From contig MOYB01000004.1 in assembly GCA_001899385.1 (NCBI GenBank), positions 60,262 through 102,473 on the forward strand: DNA of 42,212 nt. Direction: 5' to 3'. The notes below the pieces were generated by a model that made no database searches, had not been told where the DNA came from, and saw only the letters and a list, made by a program, of their open reading frames with translations. Below are positions 1 through 7,693 of the stretch, in pieces (the first letter of the stretch is position 1; every line of letters begins with the position of its first letter). Both the position numbers and the translations under genes were made by a program. The stretch is from Candidatus Caenarcanum bioreactoricola. Lineage in GTDB: Bacteria; Cyanobacteriota; Vampirovibrionia; Caenarcaniphilales; Caenarcanaceae.

Positions 1-14
1 TAAAGAACGACGCG

Positions 15-56
15 TTTTAGCTCTCTCTCCTTTAGGAGAGGGCAGGGGGTGAGGCT
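15..56. repeat. Palindromic intergenic repeat, GC-rich
   Basis: A short GC-rich island lies in otherwise AT-rich DNA. It contains the hairpin CTCTCC (25-30), loop TTTA, GGAGAG (35-40), followed by a G-rich tail and 'gtgagg'. It resembles the REP-like palindromes scattered between genes in many bacterial genomes. It lies downstream of the LysM gene and could serve as a weak terminator, but no clean U-tract follows. Only one copy of this exact type is in the window. Confidence 0.5.
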
Positions 57-138
57 TTTCAAAAAGCTAGGGACTTGGGGCTCCTCCTCTTCAATGATTC
101 AGGCTGTTTTATTTATCAGTAGCAGGGATTTTTATTAT

Positions 139-1527
139 TTATCCAGTTCTTATCATACTTGTCTTTTTATTAATTTTAGGATTTAATTCATATAAAATGT
201 CTAAATCTATTTTATATTTTTTAGCAATTACACTTAATGACTCACCTTTTTTAACTGTATGATTTTGAGTTTTAGGAGTTAATGTTGATAATTCTTGAAA
301 ACTTTCAGGCAACTCGTCAACTTTTTGAGGCTCGACGGGGGAAGAAGGCTGCCCAGAAGATGTTCTTTCATCATCTATTGTAATACTAGCAGGAGGTGTT
401 TCTCCTAAGTCTCTTAATATTTGTGCTGCGGTTGCTTCTGGGATTATTGGTTTAAAATAATCCACTCCTTCTTCTATGGAGATATCAGGAGACATATTAG
501 CTAATATAGTAAAAAGTCCTTTTTTCTCTTCATAAAAAGCTTCTCCTTTTACATAAACTGGACCATTTTCATATGTAAACCTTTTTACCTCAGTAGCTAA
601 GGTTGTACCTATTTCTCTGAATTCGGCATCTATTTCTCTTGCCAATGGTCCTAGGGCAGATTCAAAAAGAGTATTAGTAGTATTATCAATAGGGGGAGGG
701 GCTGGTCTTTCTGATGGTGTCTTTCCATAATCAATTAATATCTGGTCTATTGTTTCTGGATCTATTGTTATTAAAGCAGTCTGTTTCTTTTCATTTTCTT
801 TGATTTCAATATCAGGATAAGCTCTTCTTAAACTTTCAAACCATGCATGTTCAGGGGAATTTAATTTAACTTTTTTTGAATAAGATTCTTGTGTTCTAGA
901 TTTTTCAGCTAAATCACCATATAAATCAATATGATGGTCGTTAAAGCTTTTAAATATATTTTTTAAAACGTGTACATCTTGAGGTTGTTCTTGTCTGTTT
1001 TCAAAAGCATCTACAAGATCAGGAGAAGGTCGCATATTTCCATATTCTTTTTCGATTTTTCTTAATGCAAATTTGTCCATTGAAACTTCATAATTACCAT
1101 CTTTTGATTGTTTAATTTCAAATCCATATTCTTTTTTAAGAGTTTTAGAATCAATAAATTTAAGATCAGAAATTATTTCTTCAGGTACACCACCTATTAT
1201 TATTTTATGAGCAGTACCTTTACGAAGCATAATAGAAAGTAGTCCTGCTAAGTTAAGTGTTTGAACATCACTTCCTTTATTAAATTCTTTAATGTTTTTT
1301 AAAATATCAAAGTTCTTATATTCAGGAAAACTTTTATATTTTGTTGCATAATCACTAGTTCTAACTTTATAGGAAAAATCAACTAACCATTGTAAAAATT
1401 TCTTTACGCCATCATCTTTTATATGTGCTCTTGTCTCATCTTCGTTTGTAATATGTCCTATACATTTAGCACCAGCGCAACTATCTGGTTTAACATTACC
1501 TAAACATACTTTGCCTTCAATACCCAT
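139..1527 (-). CDS. LysM-domain protein, prematurely stopped inside the LysM fold
   Basis: A 462-residue protein of unknown main function with a C-terminal LysM (peptidoglycan-binding) domain. The LysM starts at about residue 424 with 'HTVKKGESLSVIAKKYKI' and runs through 'DLDILYELNPKIN'. No signal peptide or membrane segment is seen. Three cysteines lie in the first 22 residues, and residues 270-420 are Pro/Glu/Ser-rich in part. The reading frame stops at TAA (139-141) directly after 'MIRTG'. LysM domains normally continue with Gln and a final strand of the type 'GQ-x-hydrophobic-x-IP'. Beyond the TAA the same frame reads I-I-K-I-P-A-T-D-K and then stops at 109-111, which is the expected end of a LysM. 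The stop therefore looks like CAA changed to TAA. The gene lies downstream of trpA on the same strand. Start ATG 1525-1527. Confidence 0.75.
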   Translation of the reverse strand: MGIEGKVCLGNVKPDSCAGAKCIGHITNEDETRAHIKDDGVKKFLQWLVDFSYKVRTSDYATKYKSFPEYKNFDILKNIKEFNKGSDVQTLNLAGLLSIMLRKGTAHKIIIGGVPEEIISDLKFIDSKTLKKEYGFEIKQSKDGNYEVSMDKFALRKIEKEYGNMRPSPDLVDAFENRQEQPQDVHVLKNIFKSFNDHHIDLYGDLAEKSRTQESYSKKVKLNSPEHAWFESLRRAYPDIEIKENEKKQTALITIDPETIDQILIDYGKTPSERPAPPPIDNTTNTLFESALGPLAREIDAEFREIGTTLATEVKRFTYENGPVYVKGEAFYEEKKGLFTILANMSPDISIEEGVDYFKPIIPEATAAQILRDLGETPPASITIDDERTSSGQPSSPVEPQKVDELPESFQELSTLTPKTQNHTVKKGESLSVIAKKYKIDLDILYELNPKINKKTSMIRTG

Positions 1528-1620
1528 GATCTTAAAAAAATTTAGTTTTTCTTAAGTAAATTATTATTTAAGAAGATTATGGTTTGGTTTTCCCTAAAAA
1601 AAATAGTTTAATTTATATTT

Positions 1621-2382
1621 TTAAAGCTCTTGAAATCCAGATAAAAAATTCAAAATTTTCTTTTCTTCTATTCCGTCTTCTAATAATTTTACAAAGGCAC
1701 TTCCTATTATAATTCCATCTACATTAAAACTTAAAGCTTTTTTAGCTCTTTCTGTGGTTCCTATTCCGAAACCTAACATTATTTTCATATTAGGATTCAA
1801 TGTTTTTATAAAATCAATAATTTCTTTTAGCTTAGAATCATAAGTTTCTTGTTTTTCTTTGTTCTTTAGTCCAGTAACCCCTAAAGTCGAAACAAGATAT
1901 ATAAATTCTGTGCTTAAAGAAACTATTTTTTCTATTCTTTTTGAATCACTTAAAGGTGTTATTAAGAAAATTAACTTTATATCTAATTCTTTGCAAATAT
2001 CAAGCACTTCATTACATTCTTCTACTGGTAAATCAGGTATTAAAATACAACTACCCCCTGCTTTTTTCCATTCTTTAAGACTTTTTTCAAGACCGTAGGC
2101 AATAAGAGGATTATAATATGTAAATAATATTAACTTGCTTGTTTTTGCTGAATAACTATTAATTTGTTCAAATAAAATTTTAATATTCATGCCATTTTGG
2201 ATAGCCTTTTCTGAAGAGTTTTGTATAGTCTCGCCGTCAGCAAGGGCGTCTGAATGTGGCAATCCTATTTCTATATAATCTATATTTTTTTGATTATCAA
2301 GAATTTCTAAGATTTTTTTTGTAGAACCTAATTCGGGGAAACCTGCAGTAAAAAAGGGTATTAAAGAATATTTTGAATTCAT
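1621..2382 (-). CDS. trpA: Tryptophan synthase alpha chain
   Basis: The TrpA subunit cleaves indole-3-glycerol phosphate to indole and glyceraldehyde 3-phosphate and passes indole to TrpB in the cytoplasm. The 253-residue TIM barrel is of ordinary length. The catalytic region reads 'YIEIGLPHSDALADG', with the conserved Glu (E in EIGLP) and Asp (SDALADG). The phosphate-binding end is 'LGFGIGTTERAKKAL' and 'GIIIGSAFVKLL'. Most homologues have 'PFSDP' where this one has 'PHSDA', a mild deviation. The gene stands alone, with no trpB beside it. Its first three codons and upstream region form repeat R1, copied about 1 kb away at 3371-3422. A TATAAT lies about 24 bases upstream of the start; no clear Shine-Dalgarno is visible. 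Confidence 0.95.
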   Translation of the reverse strand: MNSKYSLIPFFTAGFPELGSTKKILEILDNQKNIDYIEIGLPHSDALADGETIQNSSEKAIQNGMNIKILFEQINSYSAKTSKLILFTYYNPLIAYGLEKSLKEWKKAGGSCILIPDLPVEECNEVLDICKELDIKLIFLITPLSDSKRIEKIVSLSTEFIYLVSTLGVTGLKNKEKQETYDSKLKEIIDFIKTLNPNMKIMLGFGIGTTERAKKALSFNVDGIIIGSAFVKLLEDGIEEKKILNFLSGFQEL

Positions 2383-2423
2383 AAGAAAAAATTTTTATAT
2401 CAATTAATTATAATAGATTTTAT
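2372..2423. repeat. Direct repeat R1, copy 1 (trpA 5' end and upstream region)
   Basis: This 52-base segment covers the first codons of trpA, its start codon and its upstream region. It recurs at 3371-3422 with a single difference (C2380 versus T3379), which destroys the trpA start codon in the second copy. Similarity ends sharply on both sides. Confidence 0.95.
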
Positions 2424-2562
2424 CTTATTTGAAGATTCGGATTAACAAGCTTTAATATATATTCTTTATTTATTTAATTCATTTAAAATATAATGACTTA
2501 ATACTTTACAAATTAATTTTTCTTTGTTAATTTTAATATAATTAAAATATAAAATAATTATA

Positions 2563-2895
2563 ATGAGAATTTTAAAAGATAAGCCTAGATCAAAAAGAAT
2601 TTCTTTCTTTGCAGAGACTAGGTATACCGCTCAAGAACTAAGACAATTTCGGGAAATTTTTGGAAAAATTAAAGAAATTTCAGAAAAGACTTTTCACAAT
2701 AGTCGAATACAACTGCGTTATTCCAATGATATATACTTTAATCCTTCAACTGGAATAAATTTTCAGCTGGGTAGTATTGAAGAAGATGGTTCTTTGAAAT
2801 TAAATCCAAATGTAACAAAAGATTGGTTTCCAGTAGAATCTAGAAAAAGTGAAGAAGATTTTGGAAAATTTTGTAAAAAAATTGGACTTAATTAA
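2563..2895 (+). CDS. Orphan 110-residue protein
   Basis: A small basic protein that I do not recognise. The N-terminal half is rich in Lys/Arg and aromatic residues ('RISFFAETRYTAQELRQF'), followed by an amphipathic helix 'REIFGKIKEISEKTF'. The C-terminal half looks like short beta strands with Asn/Gly turns ('IYFNPSTGINFQLG'). No signal peptide, membrane segment or cysteine pair stands out; the one Cys is near the C-terminus. A TAAAAT box lies a few bases before the ATG and no Shine-Dalgarno is visible, so it may be leaderless. It sits between repeat R1 copy 1 and repeat R2 copy 1, in an apparent cassette region, and could be accessory. Confidence 0.6.
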   Translation: MRILKDKPRSKRISFFAETRYTAQELRQFREIFGKIKEISEKTFHNSRIQLRYSNDIYFNPSTGINFQLGSIEEDGSLKLNPNVTKDWFPVESRKSEEDFGKFCKKIGLN

Positions 2896-2919
2896 ATTTA
2901 GCAATTAAATAATAATTTT

Positions 2920-2969
2920 GTAAAGACGAGTTTGTTAATTATTTTAAGTTATAATTTATAAAATAAAAA
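2920..2969 (+). repeat. Direct repeat R2, copy 1 (promoter-type segment before the MNT gene)
   Basis: A 50-base segment beginning GTAAAGACGAG and ending just before the MNT start codon. It is identical to 3734-3783, which ends just before dnaE. It contains a possible -35 (TTGTTA, 2932-2937) and TATAAT/TATAAA-like boxes, so it probably serves as promoter for whichever gene follows. Confidence 0.95.
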
Positions 2970-2970
2970 A

Positions 2971-3279
2971 ATGATATTAAATTTAAAATTTTCTAAAGAA
3001 TATATTCTTCAAGAATTAAAACATTTTAAAGAAGAATTTAAGAAATTATATGGAGTAACTAAACTTGGGATTTTTGGTTCAGTAGCACGAAATGAAATGC
3101 ATAATGAAAGTGATATTGATATTGTAGTTGAAATGAAAGAAGCAAATTTGTTCTTTATGGTACATATAAAAGAAATTCTTGAAGAAAAATTTAAAATGTC
3201 TGTTGATATAATACGATATCGTGCTTCGATGAACAAATATTTGAAAGCTCGTATTGAAAGAGAGGCAATTTATGTTTGA
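2971..3279 (+). CDS. MNT-type nucleotidyltransferase (antitoxin of an MNT/HEPN pair)
   Basis: A minimal nucleotidyltransferase of 102 residues. The signature 'GIFGSVARNEMHNESDIDI' contains the GS-x(n)-D-x-D core of the polymerase-beta fold. In known MNT/HEPN modules (MntA/HepT type) this enzyme AMPylates and neutralises the HEPN RNase toxin. The overlapping downstream frame (3272-3406) begins like a HEPN toxin but is cut short, so this antitoxin appears to have lost its partner. Transcription probably starts in repeat R2 copy 1. The start ATG at 2971 has no Shine-Dalgarno. Confidence 0.88.
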   Translation: MILNLKFSKEYILQELKHFKEEFKKLYGVTKLGIFGSVARNEMHNESDIDIVVEMKEANLFFMVHIKEILEEKFKMSVDIIRYRASMNKYLKARIEREAIYV

Positions 3280-3406
3280 TAAAATTCTTTTAAAGGAAAA
3301 ATTAGAACAAATTTTAGAAGCTTTAAAAAGAATTAATAGAAGATTTCAAGGTATTTCTGAACCAGAAGACTTTGAATTTATAAGAAAAAATTTTTATATC
3401 AATTAA
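3272..3406 (+). pseudogene. Truncated HEPN toxin (N-terminal remnant)
   Basis: The ATG overlaps the end of the MNT gene (stop at 3277-3279), the usual arrangement for translationally coupled MNT/HEPN pairs. The first 33-34 residues ('MFDKILLKEKLEQILEALKR' and on to 'GISEPEDF') match the start expected of HEPN/HepT proteins. At 3371 the sequence switches into repeat R1, the copy of the trpA upstream region. The frame then reads ten foreign residues and stops after 44 in total. Full-length HepT proteins are about 110-140 residues and carry the RNase motif R-x4-6-H in the lost part, so this remnant should be inactive. Confidence 0.8.
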
Positions 3407-3422
3407 TTATAATAGATTTTAT
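3371..3422. repeat. Direct repeat R1, copy 2 (replaces the end of the HEPN gene)
   Basis: The second copy of the 52-base trpA upstream segment, 999 bases from the first. It begins exactly where the HEPN toxin homology ends and stops next to the stop codon of the 86-residue minus-strand gene. It marks a recombination junction. Confidence 0.95.
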
Positions 3423-3683
3423 TTAAATCCTTCTTAACATTTCCATTTTTTTGATTACTAATTCTTTTGTTATTCTTGAAATATTTTCCATTTCACCTAA
3501 TTTAACTGTACGCTTCCCACCTGTATATGGTAGAACAAGATAAATATCATTTTTGTCTTGTTCTGCATAAAATGGTTTTTCTAAAAATCCGTTAATAGAA
3601 GAAAAATGCTTTTCTTCTTTAAACCTGCGATACGTCTTTACGGGGGGGGTAAATCTAAAATTCTTTTTTAATGTTATTTTCAT
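3423..3683 (-). CDS. Orphan 86-residue basic protein
   Basis: A small, Lys/Arg-rich protein without a recognisable family. It reads as beta strands ('DIYLVLPYTGGKRTVKL') followed by a C-terminal helix ('ITKELVIKKMEMLRRI'). It has no cysteines, signal peptide or membrane segment. A run of eight G (3642-3649, C on the coding strand) encodes Thr-Pro-Pro near residue 13; such a G tract is unusual in this AT-rich DNA and is a possible mutation hot spot. The gene lies between R1 copy 2 and R2 copy 2, antisense to its neighbours. It could be cassette cargo. Confidence 0.5.
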   Translation of the reverse strand: MKITLKKNFRFTPPVKTYRRFKEEKHFSSINGFLEKPFYAEQDKNDIYLVLPYTGGKRTVKLGEMENISRITKELVIKKMEMLRRI

Positions 3684-3733
3684 AAAATATAATTTTTGAA
3701 ATTTTAATTATTTTAACAAAAAGTTCTTCTTTC

Positions 3734-3783
3734 GTAAAGACGAGTTTGTTAATTATTTTAAGTTATAATTTATAAAATAAAAA
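3734..3783 (+). repeat. Direct repeat R2, copy 2 (promoter-type segment before dnaE)
   Basis: Identical over 50 bases to 2920-2969. It ends two bases before the dnaE start codon and probably contains the dnaE promoter and its very short leader. Confidence 0.95.
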
Positions 3784-3785
3784 CA

Positions 3786-6700
3786 ATGCAACATATACCA
3801 CTCCATGTTCATACTGAATACTCTCTCCTAGATGGAGCAAGCAAAATTCCTGATCTTATTTCTCGTGCCAAAGAATTAAATATGTCAGGACTTGCTATTA
3901 CTGACCATGGAGTAATGTTTGGTTGCTATGAAATGCTTGTACAGTGCCGCAAAGCTGGTATAAAACCTATTCTTGGTTCTGAGATCTATGTCATGAATGG
4001 GGATCATAAAAATAAATCTGTGAAACTCCCTATTTATCATTTAGTGCTCCTTGCAAAAAATAATATAGGCTATAAAAATCTAGTTAAAATAGTTAGTGAA
4101 GCTAATATTCATGGTTTTTATTATAAACCTCGTGTTTCAAAGGAATTTTTAAAAGATTATAGTGAAGGACTTATTTGCCTTTCCGCTTGCCTTGCCGGTG
4201 AAATAGACACTCAGATTTTAAATAATGATATATTGGGTGCTGAAAAAACTGTTAAATTTTACAAAGAAATTTTTGGAGAAGATTTTTATCTTGAAATTCA
4301 AGATCATTGCTCGCAAGAAGACCAAATCGCCAATGCTAAAATAATTGAAATTGCAAAGAAATTTAACTGTAAAGTCGTTGCTACAAATGATAGTCATTAT
4401 ACTCTAAAAGAAGATGCCCGTGCTCATGATGCTCTTCTGTGTTTACAAACAAACAAATTAGTTTCTGAATTTCCCAGAATGCACTTTTCCGGAAATGAAT
4501 ATCTTAAGTCTGCTCAAGAAATGTTTGATTCTTTATATTATCTTGATCAAGAAGAAGTAAAACAAGCAATAGAAGATAACACTCTTGAAATTTTAAATAA
4601 AATAGAAGATTATGATATTTTACTGAACACTTATAATAGACTTCCTAAGATTCCAGTACCAGAGGGTGAAACAAATGAAAGTTATCTTATAAAACTTACA
4701 AAAGAGAAAATAAAGGAAAGATATATTGAAATCACTCCTGAAATTGAAAAAAGATTGAATTATGAATTAGAAATAATAGTTAATTCAGGCTTTTCAGGTT
4801 ATTTTTTAGTTGTTGCAGATTTTATTGATTTTGCGCGAAAAAATAAAATACCTGTAGGTCCAGGTCGTGGTTCTGCTGCTGGTTCTATTGTTGCTTATAT
4901 TCTAGGCATAACAAATATAGATCCTCTAAGATTTAATCTTTTGTTTGAACGATTCTTAAATCCTGAACGAAAGTCTATGCCTGATATAGATACAGATTTT
5001 TGTATTGAAAGAAGAGGCGAAATAATAGATTATGTAAGGAAACTTTATGGAGAAGAAAAAGTTGCTCAAATAGTTACTTTTAATAGGCTTACTTCTAAAG
5101 CGGTTATAAAAGATGTTGCACGAGTATTGAATTATCCTTATTCTAAAGCAGAGACTCTTGCGAAAAGCATTCCTGTGGAAAGAGGCAAACCCAAAAATCT
5201 TGATTGGATGGTTGAAAATCACCCTGAATTTAAAGAGATTTATGAAACAGATGAATTAGCTCATGAAGTAATTGATCTTGCGCGAAAAATAGAAAATACA
5301 AACAAAAGTTATGGAGTGCATGCCGCAGGAGTAATAATAAGCGACGAAAATTTAACAGAGATTGTGCCTTTAATTCGAGGGAAAGAAGGAGAAAGCACTG
5401 TAACTCAATATGCAATGAATGAATCTGCAGAATTGGGTTTATTAAAAATGGACTTTTTGGGTTTACGTAACCTAACAAATATTTATAAAGCACTTGATAT
5501 AATCAAAGATTCTACTGGTGATGAAATCAACATAGATGAAGTTTCTTTTGATGACCCGAAAGTTTATGAAATGCTTTCTAGAGGAGAATTAAGCGGTATC
5601 TTTCAACTTGAAACCTCTGGCGGGATGCGTCAAGTAGCTCGTGATATGAAGCCTAATTGTATAGAAGATATTTCAGCAATCATTGCATTGTACAGACCTG
5701 GTCCTCTAGATACAGGAATGATTGACGAGTTTATAGATAGAAAACAAGGACGTAAAAAAATAGAATATAAAACTCCTGAACTTGAATCTATATTAAAAGA
5801 TACTTATGGAACTATTGTTTATCAAGAGCAGATAATGCAAATTGCACAAAAACTTGCAGGTTTTACTTTAGGGCAAGCAGATTTATTGCGAAGAGCAATG
5901 GGTAAGAAAAAACCTGAAGAAATGATGAAATATAAGGAAATCTTCTTAAATGGTGCTGCAGAAAGAAACATCAAAGCAGAAGTTGCTCAAGAACTCTTTG
6001 AAATGATGGTAGCTTTTGCAGCTTATTGTTTTAATAAATCTCACTCTGCGGCGTATGCTCTTATAAGTTATCAAACTGCATGGCTAAAGGCAAATTACCC
6101 TGTTCAATATTTGACAGCGCTAATGTCTTCAGCAAGTAGTGATCAAGATAAAATCAAATTTTATATTAATGAAGCACAAAGATTAGGAATAGAAGTACAA
6201 GCACCAAATATAAATTTATCCGGAGCTGATTTTACTGCTGATTCTAAAAATAAAAAAATACTTTTTGGTTTAAATGCTGTTAAAAATCTAGGAGAAGCAG
6301 CAGTAAAAAATATAATAAAAGTAAGAAAAGAAGGAGAAGAATTTAAATCTATTATTGATTTTTGTCAAAGAGTTGACTTAAGAGTTGTAAATAAAAAAAG
6401 TTTAGAAAGTCTTATTTTATGTGGGGCAATGAATGATTTAACTAAAGGTACAAGAAAAGGACTTTTTGAATCAATTGATAGAGCCATTTCAGAGGCAAAC
6501 AAACTTTCTTTAGGACAAGGTAATTTATTTTCGCTTGTAGAATCCGGAGATTCTTTTGTTGAAAATTTAAATACAGAAGAATTTACTAAAACAGAGATGA
6601 ATAGATTTGAAAAAGAGTATTTAGGATTTTACGTTAGTGGTCATCCACTTATGAATTGTGGAGAAGAAATAAATTATTTTTCAAGTAAAAATTTATCTGA

Positions 6701-7211
6701 AATAGGAAATTTACCAGAAAATTCTCAAATTACAGTACCTATATTGCTTACTAAGTTAACAAAAAGAATGACAAAAACTAATAAACTTATGGCAGTTGGA
6801 GAAGGTGAAGATTTAACTTCAAAAATAGAGCTTGTATTTTTTGCAAAAGTGCTTGAAGAATATGGAGAGCTTCTACAAGAAGAAGCACTTTTGCTTATAA
6901 ATGGTAAAGTTCAAAGTCGTGGAGAAGGTAATTTTTCAATAGTTGTAAATTCAGTACAAGATTTAAAAGAATTAAATTACTTAGAAATAAATTTATTAAA
7001 GAAAAAAGAAATTGAGGATTTTGCAATACAAAACATCTTTATAAATTTAAGAGATCTTTTAAAAAAACATGAAGGAAGTTCACCAGTAATACTTTTTACA
7101 GGTAAATACAGGCTTCTTTTAAATAATACACTTTGGACAGACAATTCTAAAAATCTGCTTGAGAAGATTAATTCCAAGGATTTCTTTAAGGCAGAGATTA
7201 AATCTCTATAA
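3786..7211 (+). CDS. dnaE: DNA polymerase III alpha subunit
   Basis: The catalytic subunit of the replicative polymerase. At 1141 residues it has normal DnaE length. The N-terminal PHP domain (about residues 1-210) starts 'HIPLHVHTEYSLLDG' and contains 'ITDHG'. The polymerase core follows, with 'GPGRGSAAGS' near residue 357 and the catalytic aspartates in 'PDIDTDF' near residue 399. The helix-hairpin-helix and OB-fold regions follow in the last 350 residues ('EKEYLGFYVSGHPL' near 945). It lacks the PolC-type exonuclease insertion. No Shine-Dalgarno is seen; expression probably depends on repeat R2 immediately upstream. There is no partner gene in an operon with it. Confidence 0.97.
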   Translation: MQHIPLHVHTEYSLLDGASKIPDLISRAKELNMSGLAITDHGVMFGCYEMLVQCRKAGIKPILGSEIYVMNGDHKNKSVKLPIYHLVLLAKNNIGYKNLVKIVSEANIHGFYYKPRVSKEFLKDYSEGLICLSACLAGEIDTQILNNDILGAEKTVKFYKEIFGEDFYLEIQDHCSQEDQIANAKIIEIAKKFNCKVVATNDSHYTLKEDARAHDALLCLQTNKLVSEFPRMHFSGNEYLKSAQEMFDSLYYLDQEEVKQAIEDNTLEILNKIEDYDILLNTYNRLPKIPVPEGETNESYLIKLTKEKIKERYIEITPEIEKRLNYELEIIVNSGFSGYFLVVADFIDFARKNKIPVGPGRGSAAGSIVAYILGITNIDPLRFNLLFERFLNPERKSMPDIDTDFCIERRGEIIDYVRKLYGEEKVAQIVTFNRLTSKAVIKDVARVLNYPYSKAETLAKSIPVERGKPKNLDWMVENHPEFKEIYETDELAHEVIDLARKIENTNKSYGVHAAGVIISDENLTEIVPLIRGKEGESTVTQYAMNESAELGLLKMDFLGLRNLTNIYKALDIIKDSTGDEINIDEVSFDDPKVYEMLSRGELSGIFQLETSGGMRQVARDMKPNCIEDISAIIALYRPGPLDTGMIDEFIDRKQGRKKIEYKTPELESILKDTYGTIVYQEQIMQIAQKLAGFTLGQADLLRRAMGKKKPEEMMKYKEIFLNGAAERNIKAEVAQELFEMMVAFAAYCFNKSHSAAYALISYQTAWLKANYPVQYLTALMSSASSDQDKIKFYINEAQRLGIEVQAPNINLSGADFTADSKNKKILFGLNAVKNLGEAAVKNIIKVRKEGEEFKSIIDFCQRVDLRVVNKKSLESLILCGAMNDLTKGTRKGLFESIDRAISEANKLSLGQGNLFSLVESGDSFVENLNTEEFTKTEMNRFEKEYLGFYVSGHPLMNCGEEINYFSSKNLSEIGNLPENSQITVPILLTKLTKRMTKTNKLMAVGEGEDLTSKIELVFFAKVLEEYGELLQEEALLLINGKVQSRGEGNFSIVVNSVQDLKELNYLEINLLKKKEIEDFAIQNIFINLRDLLKKHEGSSPVILFTGKYRLLLNNTLWTDNSKNLLEKINSKDFFKAEIKSL

Positions 7212-7272
7212 AATTTTTTTAATTTAAGTAAAAATTTCTTTAGAAAACTAATGCAAGAATAAAAATTTTGGT

Positions 7273-7303
7273 TATAATAGGTAGAGAACTTTTATTTAAG
7301 GAG
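7273..7303 (+). promoter_or_regulatory. Promoter -10 and RBS of the secreted Cys-rich protein
   Basis: A TATAAT box (7273-7278) and a good Shine-Dalgarno AAGGAG (7298-7303) precede the ATG at 7318. The 14-base SD spacing is long. This is one of the few genes in the window with a clear Shine-Dalgarno and a leader. Confidence 0.55.
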
Positions 7304-7317
7304 TTTAAATTCGTAAA

Positions 7318-7599
7318 ATGAAAAAAGCCTTATTACTCTCTTTAGTATTGTTTGCAGTAGCTTCTACAGCAGCAAACGCTAAGTGGTGGAATAGAGAAGA
7401 TCCTTGTAATCCAACACCTAAGTGTGAACCAGAAGCACCAGAATGCTATGGTTGTGCTGTTAACAAGCCTGAAGTTTTAGTAAAGCTAACCCCTTGTGCA
7501 TACAAGGACAAGCCTTACAATTACTACACTTGGACAAAAACTGCAGAGAAAGAAGTAGCTTCCGGTAAATACGACTGGGCAGCTCAAATCGAAGAGTAA
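7318..7599 (+). CDS. Small secreted cysteine-rich protein
   Basis: A 93-residue exported protein of unknown function. A classical signal peptide (KK, then a Leu/Val/Ala-rich core) ends at 'STAANA', giving a likely signal peptidase I cut before 'KWWNRED'. The mature part of about 72 residues has five cysteines (in 'DPC', 'PKCE', 'PECYGC' and 'TPCAYKDK') and many Tyr/Trp/Pro. An odd cysteine number suggests metal or haem binding, or an intermolecular disulfide. Codon use is less AT-biased than in its neighbours, and a real Shine-Dalgarno and a strong terminator flank it. I infer high expression from these. Confidence 0.75.
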   Translation: MKKALLLSLVLFAVASTAANAKWWNREDPCNPTPKCEPEAPECYGCAVNKPEVLVKLTPCAYKDKPYNYYTWTKTAEKEVASGKYDWAAQIEE

Positions 7600-7632
7600 T
7601 TTATTAATTATTAATATTAATAATTCTTGCAA

Positions 7633-7664
7633 AGGTTGTTCTTGAGGTGAACAGCCTTTTTTTA
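7633..7664 (+). terminator. Rho-independent terminator after the Cys-rich protein
   Basis: A 9-bp stem AGGTTGTTC/GAACAGCCT (one G-U pair) with a 7-base loop is followed by seven T. Most of it lies inside repeat R3, so a weaker form of this terminator recurs at 8401. Confidence 0.85.
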
Positions 7665-7693
7665 TTTGTTTTTTATAAAAAAATTATGAGAAG
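7636..7693 (+). repeat. Direct repeat R3, copy 1
   Basis: A 58-base segment holding terminator sequence, a T/A-rich stretch and the start ATGAGAAG. It recurs at 8401-8458 with one mismatch. In this copy the ATG opens a reading frame that breaks after a few codons. Confidence 0.95.

Noticed and set aside
1859-2098. Open frame on the plus strand inside trpA
   Set aside because: It lies antisense to a well-conserved trpA and its translation is low-complexity; a shadow frame.
3633-3740. Inverted copy of GTAAAGACG (3633-3641) relative to the start of R2 (3734)
   Set aside because: Only nine bases match, and the inverted copy lies in the 86-residue gene; chance is likely.
4956-5493. Two minus-strand frames inside dnaE
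   Set aside because: Both are antisense to conserved polymerase sequence, without promoters or motifs.
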